8,226 nt of DNA from Thermoplasmata archaeon (GTDB lineage: Archaea > Thermoplasmatota > E2 > DHVEG-1), in NCBI GenBank assembly GCA_003651045.1, contig QMTJ01000039.1, forward strand, positions 1-8,226, in the 5' to 3' direction. The notes below the pieces were generated by a model. It did not search any database. It was given only the letters and a program-made list of their open reading frames with translations, and had not been told where the DNA came from. The position numbers and the translations under genes are program-made. Below, in pieces: positions 1-5,961 of the stretch; position 1 is the first letter of the stretch, and each line of letters opens with the position of its first letter.

Positions 1-183
1 CTCTGGATTACCTGACAAGAATACTTTCGTCTGTTCTGTATCTCTTTTATAATCTTTTTTACCCTGACCACGGATAATGTATATAATTAAAAAGGTGATA
101 ACCACTGCAACACCCCAAACTAAGGGGTTCCATAGACCACTACCTGTTTTGAATGTCTCTAGGAATGAAAACCATTCAAGCAT
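1..183 (-). CDS. mbhI: MbhI-like small membrane subunit, 5' part only
   Basis: Open frame of 61 codons from ATG at 183 (minus strand) running off the left edge, so the C-terminus is missing. The product begins MLEWFSFLETF, has one clear membrane segment at about residues 20-37 (NPLVWGVAVVITFLIIYII), then a basic stretch and the motif DTEQTKVFLSGNPE at 48-61. It starts 2 bases after the mnhD stop codon and has a good Shine-Dalgarno GGGGGTGA at 198-191. In Thermococcales mbh operons the gene directly after the MrpD-like mbhH is mbhI, a small subunit related to the C-terminal helix region of MrpA that joins the antiporter half to the hydrogenase half. The position, size class and hydrophobic start fit this. 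The family assignment rests on order and remembered resemblance rather than on a catalytic motif, so it is moderately sure; that it is a real gene is near certain. Confidence 0.72.
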   Translation of the reverse strand, partial: MLEWFSFLETFKTGSGLWNPLVWGVAVVITFLIIYIIRGQGKKDYKRDTEQTKVFLSGNPE

Positions 184-185
184 TT

Positions 186-1784
186 CTAAATCACCCCCAG
201 CACGGCTTTGACATATAACCCGTTTTTCAACATATCAGTAAGTGCATCAGCCGCTGGTTGCACTATATTGTTCACCACAAGCTCTGGGAATATCCCGAAG
301 AAAACAATTACAATGGCGATAATCCCCATGGCTAATAGCATACTCTTTGGTACTTCCTTAGTGTCTTTAAATACTGATAGTTTTGGCCCAAGGAAAACAG
401 AATGAAACACTTTTACGAACACAGCAAGGAGGAGTATACTACATAATATCGCGATAACCGCTAGAATCGGATTTATCTGATAAGTCGATTCATATATAAG
501 TAGTTTAGAGGCAAAACCATTCATCGGAGGCATACCAGATACAGCAAGGAGGCCTATAAGGAAAAACACGGTTGTATACTTCATATTCCTCGCAAGTCCA
601 CCGAGTTTATTAACCGAAGTCTCCCTAGTCGCATAGTAAATAGCACCTGCAACAAGGAACAACAACCCTATATCCAATGCATCATTAATTATATGAAATA
701 ACCCTCCTTTTAACGCCATTTCACCAGATTCTGTTAACATGGTAACACCAGTATTTGAATCAACTGTAATTGTTGACAACGCTGCACCAACTGCTAGGAT
801 CATGTAGCCTATCTCTGCTACTGCTGCAAATGCTATCATCCTTTTCAAGTTAGACTGTTTAAGCGCCATGAGTACACCGACGACTATGGTAGCGAGAGCC
901 AATGCAACTATGAAAACTGAGAGTAATACGTTTAACGACACCTGATTCACAGCTGTTGTTAACTCTCGTCCGTAGAGTGTAAAAACAACCCTGAACACAC
1001 CATAGAGACTAGCTTGTGTAGCACCTATAAGAACCAAGGTAACAGATGAAGGAGCACAACCATATGCATCAGGTAGCCACATATGCATCGGTACAATACC
1101 TGCCTTCATAGCAAGTGCAACTAAGAGTAGAACTAGTGCCATTTTATCTAAAAACGTGTACTGTATACTATTCGCAAGTACAGCCATATTAAGAGCATCA
1201 TATTGACCATAAAGTAACGCTATCGCAAACAATACAAAGAGAGCACCAATAGTACTTATCACTATGTATTTAAAACCAGCATCCACAGCTTTGCCTTTAT
1301 TAACCCAGAACGCTACTAGTGCAGCAGACGAAATCGATGTTATTTCTAGGAATACAAAAAAGTTGAACATATCCCCAGTAAGCACCAACCCAATCATACC
1401 AGTAGTCATCAACAAAATCAGGGTATAATATTTATCAAGACCTGTCTCTTTTTTCATAAAACCCCATGAGTAGATAACCGCTACAAGTGGGAGAACCACT
1501 GCTATAATAGCCATAAAAGCACTTAAACCATCAACTTCAAAAAATATCCTAATAACAGTCTCACCAGGTTGATATGAACCACCGAAAACATAAGTCTGTA
1601 TACCGTTTGTGAAAACATCATTTACAAGTAAAAACACCACTGTGGTTGTTAAACCCATGACAAGTATTACAAAAACATTCCTAGCTCTATCACCGATCTT
1701 ACTAACTAAGGGTGTTAAAAAAGCACCAAACAATGGAACTGCGACAGCTAACGCGGGGAGGTTATCAAAAAACATGTTATTCAC
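186..1784 (-). CDS. mnhD: MrpD/NuoM-family antiporter-like subunit (MnhD / MbhH)
   Basis: Large ion-translocating subunit (532 aa, about 14 hydrophobic segments) of an Mrp-type antiporter or Mbh-type complex in the cytoplasmic membrane. Family residues visible: E147 in DMFNFFVFLEITS (TM5 glutamate), K227, H234 and D239 in AMKAGIVPMHMWLPDA (TM7 lysine and following motif), LKRMIAFAAVAEIGY around 313-327, and K427 in PPMNGFASKLLIYES (TM12 lysine). The segment HIINDALDIGLLFL (364-377) departs from the usual HxxxHAxxKxLLF pattern of this superfamily: D368 replaces the second His and I372 the Lys. The start is GTG at 1784, overlapping the mnhC stop as GTGA, with Shine-Dalgarno GGGGGTGA six bases upstream; ATG three codons later (1775) is possible but badly spaced. 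Length is normal for MrpD. Arginine codons are mostly AGG (6 of 8). It is the only NuoL/M/N-like subunit in the window. Confidence 0.95.
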   Translation of the reverse strand: MNNMFFDNLPALAVAVPLFGAFLTPLVSKIGDRARNVFVILVMGLTTTVVFLLVNDVFTNGIQTYVFGGSYQPGETVIRIFFEVDGLSAFMAIIAVVLPLVAVIYSWGFMKKETGLDKYYTLILLMTTGMIGLVLTGDMFNFFVFLEITSISSAALVAFWVNKGKAVDAGFKYIVISTIGALFVLFAIALLYGQYDALNMAVLANSIQYTFLDKMALVLLLVALAMKAGIVPMHMWLPDAYGCAPSSVTLVLIGATQASLYGVFRVVFTLYGRELTTAVNQVSLNVLLSVFIVALALATIVVGVLMALKQSNLKRMIAFAAVAEIGYMILAVGAALSTITVDSNTGVTMLTESGEMALKGGLFHIINDALDIGLLFLVAGAIYYATRETSVNKLGGLARNMKYTTVFFLIGLLAVSGMPPMNGFASKLLIYESTYQINPILAVIAILCSILLLAVFVKVFHSVFLGPKLSVFKDTKEVPKSMLLAMGIIAIVIVFFGIFPELVVNNIVQPAADALTDMLKNGLYVKAVLGVI

Positions 1785-2125
1785 TCGTCTTCACCCCCTA
1801 TCTTACGGGCATCTAATGTTTTATAATGACGGTAAATATAAACAATAAATGATAACATCAAAGCAAGAACTGCTACACCAATGACAATACTAGTCAGAGT
1901 CAACGCCTGCGGCACAGGTAGAGACATTAAACCACCAGGGCTACTAGTATAAATAGGAGCAGTACTACCTTTACGGTATCCCAATGTTATAAGAAACAAG
2001 TTTACACCACTCTCAATCAATGTAACACCAATCACCATCTTGATAAGGTTACGTTTAAAAACCACACCATATAGACCTACCAGGATAAGCGCAGCTACTG
2101 CGAGATAAGGTATATTATAAATCAT
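1781..2125 (-). CDS. mnhC: MrpC/NuoK-family subunit (MnhC / MbhG)
   Basis: Small NuoK-like membrane subunit (114 aa) with three hydrophobic segments at about 6-22, 27-48 and 76-98. The conserved TM2 glutamate is E38 in GVTLIESGVNLFLI, the residue aligned with the functional Glu of NuoK and MrpC. The signature before TM3 is PVPQALTLTSIVIG (70-83), matching the usual DPLPQALVLTAIVIG except that the leading Asp is Leu69. MrpC forms part of the ion path and the contact with the MrpD-like subunit. The start ATG at 2125 overlaps the mnhB stop as ATGA, and a GGAGG at 2140-2136 lies ten bases upstream. The acidic C-terminal end (GGEDE) is encoded by the stretch that also contains the Shine-Dalgarno of mnhD. 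The family call is firm. Confidence 0.94.
   Translation of the reverse strand: MIYNIPYLAVAALILVGLYGVVFKRNLIKMVIGVTLIESGVNLFLITLGYRKGSTAPIYTSSPGGLMSLPVPQALTLTSIVIGVAVLALMLSFIVYIYRHYKTLDARKIGGEDE
1791..1798 (-). promoter_or_regulatory. Ribosome binding site deciding the GTG start of mnhD
   Basis: Minus strand reads GGGGGTGA, complementary to the archaeal 16S 3' end, six bases before GTG at 1784. The distance to the alternative ATG at 1775 would be 15 bases, which is too far. The site lies inside the last codons of mnhC, so translation of the two is probably coupled through the GTGA overlap. Confidence 0.75.
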
Positions 2126-2619
2126 CTTTTACCATCCTCCATCTCTCCCTTTTTAAATGTGGATGTCGCATAGGCCATGACTAGTACAATAGCGAACAAA
2201 CCCGCTATTACTTTTAAACCAACAGCGAAATTCATCAACGGAAGGACACCACCTGTGTTAAAATTAGCAACTCTGGACAGATACCCTGGTATTTCGCCAA
2301 ATAAAAACTTGTTACCCACTAAAAAGTTTTTAAAAAACACTGTACCAAAAACAAGTCCTAGTAAAGCGAGTAATATAAAAGCAACTGCACCAGTACTCTC
2401 AAGTATAGAAAGCTGTTTCTCTCTAATTTTCCCTATAGTCCAAATTGACCCATGTGCAACAAGAAGCATCGCGCAACCTGATGCAACAACTGCTCCACCC
2501 TGAAAACCACCACCTGGTGTAAGATGACCATGTGCGATAATATACAAACCATATATCACGATAAATGGGAAAACAACACTTGATACAGTTTTAACAATCT
2601 TAGACATACCCATACTCAT
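2122..2619 (-). CDS. mnhB: MrpB-family subunit (MnhB / MbhF)
   Basis: Membrane subunit of 165 aa with four hydrophobic segments (about 10-28, 42-56, 75-96 and 128-150). The MnhB hallmark is HGHLTPGGGFQGG at 30-42, followed by a small-residue helix AVVASGCAMLLV. The second conserved block is GGVLPLMNFAVGLKV (123-137), with K136 at the start of the last helix. In Mrp antiporters and Mbh hydrogenases this subunit packs against the MrpA C-terminal-like subunits, which here are the two genes just upstream (mbhD, mbhE). The start ATG at 2619 overlaps the mbhE stop as ATGA, and a perfect AGGAGG (2633-2628) lies eight bases upstream, so the start is well supported. A short charged cytoplasmic tail (FKKGEMEDGKR) ends the protein. 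Confidence 0.94.
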   Translation of the reverse strand: MSMGMSKIVKTVSSVVFPFIVIYGLYIIAHGHLTPGGGFQGGAVVASGCAMLLVAHGSIWTIGKIREKQLSILESTGAVAFILLALLGLVFGTVFFKNFLVGNKFLFGEIPGYLSRVANFNTGGVLPLMNFAVGLKVIAGLFAIVLVMAYATSTFKKGEMEDGKR

Positions 2620-2888
2620 TTTTTCAACCTCCTAAAAACTAGTATAACACCTGCGACAGCAGTAAACAGTACCGTTGCTTCACCAAGTGTATCAAAACCA
2701 CGGTAATCAAACACAACAGAAGTAACACCATTATTAGCACCCACTTCAGTCTGCGTATTATGTATTATATAATCATCCATTACAGGGTTATCAGGTGAAC
2801 CAAACGGGTGTGTAAGAAGAGCAGCGAAAACAAAAAACACTGCAACGACAGTGAAGAAAATAACAGCCGCAAAATCCCTCTTTAACAT
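2616..2888 (-). CDS. mbhE: MbhE-type subunit (MrpA C-terminal domain homologue)
   Basis: Small subunit of 90 aa with a helix at about 8-25, an extracytoplasmic loop and a second helix at about 70-86. The signature SVVFDYRGFDTLGEATVLF (57-75) corresponds to the DFRGFDTLGE motif at the C-terminal end of bacterial MrpA; D61, R63, D66 and E70 are present. In Mbh-type complexes this MrpA portion is a separate polypeptide, MbhE, as here. It sits 7 bases after mbhD, with GGAGGTG (2906-2900) inside the end of mbhD as its Shine-Dalgarno, and overlaps mnhB by ATGA. The split MrpA C-terminal region (mbhD plus mbhE) without the NuoL-like part is a mark of the Mbh lineage and argues against a classic seven-gene Mrp antiporter. 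Confidence 0.9.
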   Translation of the reverse strand: MLKRDFAAVIFFTVVAVFFVFAALLTHPFGSPDNPVMDDYIIHNTQTEVGANNGVTSVVFDYRGFDTLGEATVLFTAVAGVILVFRRLKK

Positions 2889-2895
2889 GTAACGT

Positions 2896-3156
2896 TTACA
2901 CCTCCTCCATACGCCGGGTAGCTCTTATCGCAATGATCAAAATCGCAGTTGTAAGACATGCTCCTACTCCTGCTTCAGCAATAGCGACATCAGGCGCCTG
3001 AAGTATATAAAACTCTAAAGACAATAGCAGGCTCATAGCAGCAACAGCGATTGTAGCTGCTAGTAGATCCTTAAGATAAATGGCAACGACCGAGGTGATG
3101 ACAACTAAAATAGGTACTACAGCATGTACAATATCTATCAACAAATTCTCCACCAT
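2896..3156 (-). CDS. mbhD: MbhD-type subunit, DUF4040 family
   Basis: Protein of 86 aa with three hydrophobic segments (about 8-27, 30-52 and 62-78). It matches the MbhD/DUF4040 family, the second-last part of MrpA: KDLLAATIAVAAMSLLLSL (29-47) followed by the hallmark APDVAIAEAGVGA (54-66), with D56 and E61 as the conserved acidic pair expected to line a proton or sodium path. The start ATG at 3156 follows the mnhG stop by six bases, with GGAGGG in the end of mnhG as ribosome binding site. It works with the adjacent MbhE and MnhB/MnhC subunits. Length and motif are typical; the family assignment is firm. Confidence 0.92.
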   Translation of the reverse strand: MVENLLIDIVHAVVPILVVITSVVAIYLKDLLAATIAVAAMSLLLSLEFYILQAPDVAIAEAGVGACLTTAILIIAIRATRRMEEV

Positions 3157-3162
3157 ATAATA

Positions 3163-3585
3163 TTATCCCTCCTCTTCTTCTTTTTTCTTCACAGTTGCTG
3201 TTTTTTTACCTATACTCTTTTTTTTCGTAGTTCCTCCTTCTAAGTCATCGACTACTGCTTTAACAGGTTTAACACCACTACGATGCGCTGCACGAGCTAT
3301 CGCATGTGCACCAGTAGGATTAGTAACAAGTATAGCAACTAATGCAACCCCTGTATGTATAGCTAAAATAGAACCATCTGTGTTTCCAAACCACCACATC
3401 CTTAAACCCAAGAGTATCACAGAACCAGAGAGAAAAATCGAACCAAAAGTGGTACATTTCGTACCAGCATGAAGCCTTGTATAAACATCAGGGAAACGTA
3501 ACAAACCAACACCAGCTAGTAGGTTAAAAAAAACACCAACCCCTAAGAAAATGTAGACGATTATATCAATTATTGAAAACATCAT
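3163..3585 (-). CDS. mnhG: MrpG-family subunit (MnhG / MbhC) with charged C-terminal tail
   Basis: Membrane subunit of 140 aa with three helices (about 7-28, 45-62 and 73-88). Family signatures are LLRFPDVYTRLHAGTK (28-43) and TNPTGAHAIARAAHRSG (88-104). The conserved part ends near residue 112; beyond it lies a 30-residue tail of almost only Lys, Glu, Thr and Gly (KKKSIGKKTATVKKKEEEE region, 121-139), longer than the short tail usual in the family and predicted cytoplasmic and disordered. The start is ATG at 3585 (a second ATG follows directly), two bases after the mnhF stop with a G-rich but imperfect Shine-Dalgarno. The end of the tail (EEEEG) is encoded by the GA-rich stretch that also serves as ribosome binding site for mbhD, which may partly explain its composition. 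Confidence 0.93.
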   Translation of the reverse strand: MMFSIIDIIVYIFLGVGVFFNLLAGVGLLRFPDVYTRLHAGTKCTTFGSIFLSGSVILLGLRMWWFGNTDGSILAIHTGVALVAILVTNPTGAHAIARAAHRSGVKPVKAVVDDLEGGTTKKKSIGKKTATVKKKEEEEG

Positions 3586-3587
3586 AT

Positions 3588-3860
3588 TTAGAAACCCCCT
3601 CCCTCAAGATATTTAGCAATAAACAATGTAGATATAAACGATAACAATGCATAAACAATAGCTACATCAATATATATCACTGAACCTGCTGCGACACCAT
3701 AGATGATCATGCCTACTATCACTAGAGTGTTAACAGTATCAAGCCCTACTACACGGTCAGGAGCAGTTGGTCCTTTGATAATCCGGATAACCGCCATTAT
3801 TACTGATAAAAAAAGCAAACCCAGGACAAATAGATAAACTGTATCAAAAGATTCGATCAT
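3588..3860 (-). CDS. mnhF: MrpF-family subunit (MnhF / MbhB)
   Basis: Small membrane subunit of 90 aa with three helices (about 7-27, 43-61 and 63-83). The hallmark is GPTAPDRVVGLDTVN (30-44), and the third helix carries the conserved Asp (D65) in YIDVAIVYALLSF. I start it at ATG 3860, not at the in-frame ATG at 3881. The 3860 start overlaps the mnhE stop as ATGA, like other junctions here, and has GGAGG eight bases upstream; the upstream ATG would add seven polar residues (MGKEDCR) encoded inside mnhE and lacks such a site. In Mrp complexes MrpF packs with MrpE and MrpG, its neighbours here. Confidence 0.94.
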   Translation of the reverse strand: MIESFDTVYLFVLGLLFLSVIMAVIRIIKGPTAPDRVVGLDTVNTLVIVGMIIYGVAAGSVIYIDVAIVYALLSFISTLFIAKYLEGGGF

Positions 3861-4396
3861 TCTGCAATCCTCCTTACCCATTTAGGAAAACTCCCGCACA
3901 CATATTTATAGTCAATAGGTTTTTTCTTCAAAGCCTCTTTTTTAACATTAATCCAATGAATATAGAGATCGTTTTTATCCTCATCAATATCAACACTAAG
4001 TGTACCAGGTGTAAGTGTTATAGAGTTAGCAAGCATAGTTATACCAAGATCTGTTTTGAGACCTGGTGAAATTTTCACAATACCAGGGTTTATTTTACCA
4101 GTTATAACACGATATGCAACATCAAAATTCGCTTTTGCCATACCCCAAAAAAATGGTATAAAAAGATAAAATAAAAAGGTAAACCATCTAACTGGGTTAA
4201 GCATCCTGAAATCTTTTTTCACAAAAATTTTTCTACCAATAGCACCAACGATAACTGATAGGATAACACCGAACAGGATTTCTTCATTACTCCATAACCC
4301 TAAGTTGAAAAAGTCAGAAGCCCCAGTTGCGCTACCTATTGTTAATAACAGGTAGATTATAAAACAAACAATAGTTGTAACAATAAATGCTAACAT
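3857..4396 (-). CDS. mnhE: MrpE-family subunit (MnhE / MbhA), first gene of the operon
   Basis: Membrane subunit of 179 aa: N-terminal helices at about 2-20, 38-57 and 70-88, then a soluble C-terminal domain. The family signature is MLANSITLTPGTLSVDI (121-137), preceded by NPGIVKISPGLKTDLG (103-118) and followed by LYIHWINV. Length is near the usual for MnhE. The start ATG at 4396 has GGGAGG (4410-4405) eight bases upstream, and no minus-strand gene lies between it and the divergent promoter region, so it heads the operon. The C-terminal end (CGSFPKWVRRIAE) overlaps the mnhF start. MrpE-like subunits are mostly structural in the antiporter half; no electron-transfer role is implied. Confidence 0.93.
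   Translation of the reverse strand: MLAFIVTTIVCFIIYLLLTIGSATGASDFFNLGLWSNEEILFGVILSVIVGAIGRKIFVKKDFRMLNPVRWFTFLFYLFIPFFWGMAKANFDVAYRVITGKINPGIVKISPGLKTDLGITMLANSITLTPGTLSVDIDEDKNDLYIHWINVKKEALKKKPIDYKYVCGSFPKWVRRIAE
3868..3875 (-). promoter_or_regulatory. Ribosome binding site deciding the mnhF start
   Basis: Minus strand reads AAGGAGGA with GGAGG at 3873-3869, eight bases before ATG at 3860. It falls between the two possible in-frame ATGs (3881 and 3860) and so can serve only the inner one. The site is inside the 3' end of mnhE. Confidence 0.8.
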
Positions 4397-4601
4397 ATAT
4401 TTTTCCTCCCTTAGCCTTTATTTTTTTCCTGATTTTTATGTGTCAGTGTAATTCTAAAGGTTTTTAAAACCTTATGGTTTTTTTATCTAAATATTAGACA
4501 AAAAACAAAAAAAACCGGGAAGGTAAAGGAATGACACGGTTGTACCTCAAAAATAATAAAAGCACAAAGTTATACCCCCTGTCTAAGGGAGGTAAACTTC
4601 C
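4397..4601. promoter_or_regulatory. Divergent promoter region between the mbh/mnh operon and thyX
   Basis: This 205-base spacer separates two units transcribed away from each other, so both promoters should be inside it. No open frame of note is present. Each flank has a strong Shine-Dalgarno (minus GGGAGG at 4410-4405, plus GGGAGGT at 4587-4593). Candidate TATA-like boxes, by eye only, are TTTTAAAA within 4459-4469 for the minus unit (start site then near 4438) and AATAATAAAA near 4551-4560 for thyX (start site near 4580, about 20 bases of leader). None matches the archaeal BRE/TATA consensus perfectly. A nested palindrome is listed separately. Confidence 0.55.
4457..4484. repeat. Nested inverted repeats, candidate operator
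   Basis: The stretch contains AAGGTTTT-T-AAAACCTT (4457-4473), a perfect palindrome with 8-base arms and a one-base centre. It is overlapped by AAAACC-TTAT-GGTTTT (4466-4481), a 6-base-arm repeat with a four-base loop. The half-site GGTTTT thus occurs three times in alternating orientation within 25 bases, followed by a T run. A one-base centre cannot fold as an RNA hairpin, so a DNA-binding site for a dimeric regulator is the better reading. The AT core could also act as TATA box for the minus operon, which would let a bound regulator block TBP. That role is inferred only. Confidence 0.4.
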
Positions 4602-5270
4602 ATGAATGTTAAACTCATAGGTTTCACTCCTAACCCTGAGAAACTACCGGCTATGGCTGCTAAGCTTACACATAGTAAAACTAAACCTGAGGATCTTGAT
4701 AAAACATCTGATGAGGAACTCAAAGCTGTTCTTAAACATGTGTTGAAACTTGGTCATACTAGCGTGATTGAACATACTTATTTTACTTTCGCGATTAGTG
4801 ATGTAAGCCGTAGTCTTACTCATCAACTCGTTCGTCATCGTATCGCTAGTTATGCTCAGCAGAGTCAACGTTATGTTAACCTTAATGAACCAAACTATGT
4901 GACTCCTCCTACGATTGCTAAAAACCAGAGTATGAAAAAAGCATATGATGAAACTATGCAGAATATATGGCATGAGTATAATAAACTATTAAAGCTAGGG
5001 ATACCAGCAGAGGATGCAAGGTTTGTACTACCTAACGCTACTTGTACTAACATTATTGTTACTATGAACGCTCGTTCTTTGTTGAATTTTTTTGAACTAC
5101 GCTGTTGTTTACATGCACAGTGGGAGATACGTAAACTCGCGAATAAAATGCTTAAGGAAGTAAAAAAAGTAGCACCAGTGATATTTAAAAACGCTGGGCC
5201 AGCATGTAAATCCAAAGGTTTTTGCCCGGAGAATAAAAAAAACTGTCCATGGTACCCAAAAGTAAAGTAG
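4602..5270 (+). CDS. thyX: Flavin-dependent thymidylate synthase ThyX
   Basis: Cytosolic enzyme of 222 aa that makes dTMP from dUMP with methylene-tetrahydrofolate (or a related C1 carrier), FAD and NADPH (EC 2.1.1.148). The ThyX signature RHRxxSxxxxSxR is intact at 78-90 (RHRIASYAQQSQR). Other family blocks are SVIEHTYFTF (54-63), PAEDARFVLPNATCTN (135-150) and MNARSLLNFFELR (155-167), which carry flavin- and dUMP-binding positions. The C-terminal end has three cysteines (C202, C208, C215) in the usual GPxCxxxGxCPE context. The start ATG at 4602 has GGGAGGT (4587-4593) eight bases upstream. It leads a probable operon with arfC, 13 bases downstream. Arginine codons are 7 CGN to 1 AGG, unlike neighbours that prefer AGA or AGG. 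Confidence 0.97.
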   Translation: MNVKLIGFTPNPEKLPAMAAKLTHSKTKPEDLDKTSDEELKAVLKHVLKLGHTSVIEHTYFTFAISDVSRSLTHQLVRHRIASYAQQSQRYVNLNEPNYVTPPTIAKNQSMKKAYDETMQNIWHEYNKLLKLGIPAEDARFVLPNATCTNIIVTMNARSLLNFFELRCCLHAQWEIRKLANKMLKEVKKVAPVIFKNAGPACKSKGFCPENKKNCPWYPKVK

Positions 5271-5283
5271 TGGTAAAAAAAAT

Positions 5284-5934
5284 ATGAAACGACCTTATGT
5301 AATTATTAATTGTGCAATGTCTGCTGATGGAAAAATAGCGTCTCCATCTGGTAAACAAATACGTTTATCCAGCGAAGGAGACATTAAACGGATGTATCAA
5401 CTCCGTAATGAAAACGATGCAGTATTAGTAGGTATTAACACTGTCCTCTCAGATAACCCTCGTTTAACTGTTAAAGAAAAATATGTTAAAAAACCTATTC
5501 AACCAATCCGTATCATCCTTGATACACATTGTAGAACACCAGAAGACGCACTTGTTGTGAATAAAGACGCGAAAACACTTATTATAACAGGTGAAAAAAA
5601 CACGTGTAACAAAAAATTCAATAGCAACGTTGAAATCATTAAATGTGAAACAGATAAAAATGGTTTAATAAACCTTGAAAAAATGTTAAAAATTTTACTA
5701 TTGGACTATGAAATAAAAAACTTGATGGTTGAAGGTGGAGGCAGGGTTATATGGAGTTTTTTAAAAAATAGACTATTTGATGAAATGTTTGTTTACATCG
5801 CCCCAGTAGTAATAGGTGGAAAAAGCACACCCACTCTCACCAGGGGTGAAGGAGTAGAAAACAAAATGATACCTCTTCAAATAGTTGACATCCAACATAT
5901 CAAACCAGGTATTCTTATACATTACAAAATTTAA
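5284..5934 (+). CDS. arfC: 2,5-diamino-6-(ribosylamino)-4(3H)-pyrimidinone 5'-phosphate reductase, archaeal type
   Basis: Reductase of the RibD C-terminal / dihydrofolate-reductase-like fold (216 aa). In archaea it reduces the ribosyl group of the pyrimidinone phosphate formed from GTP, with NAD(P)H, on the way to 5-amino-6-ribitylaminouracil, the shared precursor of riboflavin/FAD and the F420 chromophore. Motifs: AMSADGKIA (11-19), the nucleotide-binding block VLVGINTVLSDNPRLTV (47-63), LMVEGGGRVIWSFL (147-160) and YIAPVVIGG (171-179). There is no N-terminal deaminase domain, so it is the stand-alone archaeal form rather than bacterial bifunctional RibD. The start ATG at 5284 lies 13 bases after thyX; the upstream Shine-Dalgarno is weak (TGGT followed by an A run). 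Its product pathway supplies the FAD that ThyX needs. Confidence 0.92.
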   Translation: MKRPYVIINCAMSADGKIASPSGKQIRLSSEGDIKRMYQLRNENDAVLVGINTVLSDNPRLTVKEKYVKKPIQPIRIILDTHCRTPEDALVVNKDAKTLIITGEKNTCNKKFNSNVEIIKCETDKNGLINLEKMLKILLLDYEIKNLMVEGGGRVIWSFLKNRLFDEMFVYIAPVVIGGKSTPTLTRGEGVENKMIPLQIVDIQHIKPGILIHYKI

Positions 5935-5961
5935 AAACAACCATAAAAAAAATGATGAAGT

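Noticed and set aside
3861..3881. Longer mnhF starting at ATG 3881
   Set aside because: It would add seven polar residues encoded inside mnhE and lacks a ribosome binding site; ATG 3860 has the ATGA overlap and a well-spaced GGAGG.
186..4396. Reading the operon as a classic Mrp Na+/H+ antiporter
   Set aside because: The NuoL-like MrpA N-terminal domain is absent, and the MrpA C-terminal region is split into separate MbhD, MbhE and MbhI-like genes in Mbh order.
4466..4484. Hairpin AAAACC-TTAT-GGTTTT plus T run read as an intrinsic terminator on the plus strand
   Set aside because: No plus-strand gene lies upstream within this spacer (the neighbour is divergent), so there is no transcript to end; an operator role is more fitting.
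4644..5215. Open frames of about 106-109 codons on the minus strand inside thyX
   Set aside because: They are antisense shadows of a gene with complete ThyX motifs, and neither has a ribosome binding site or recognisable family.
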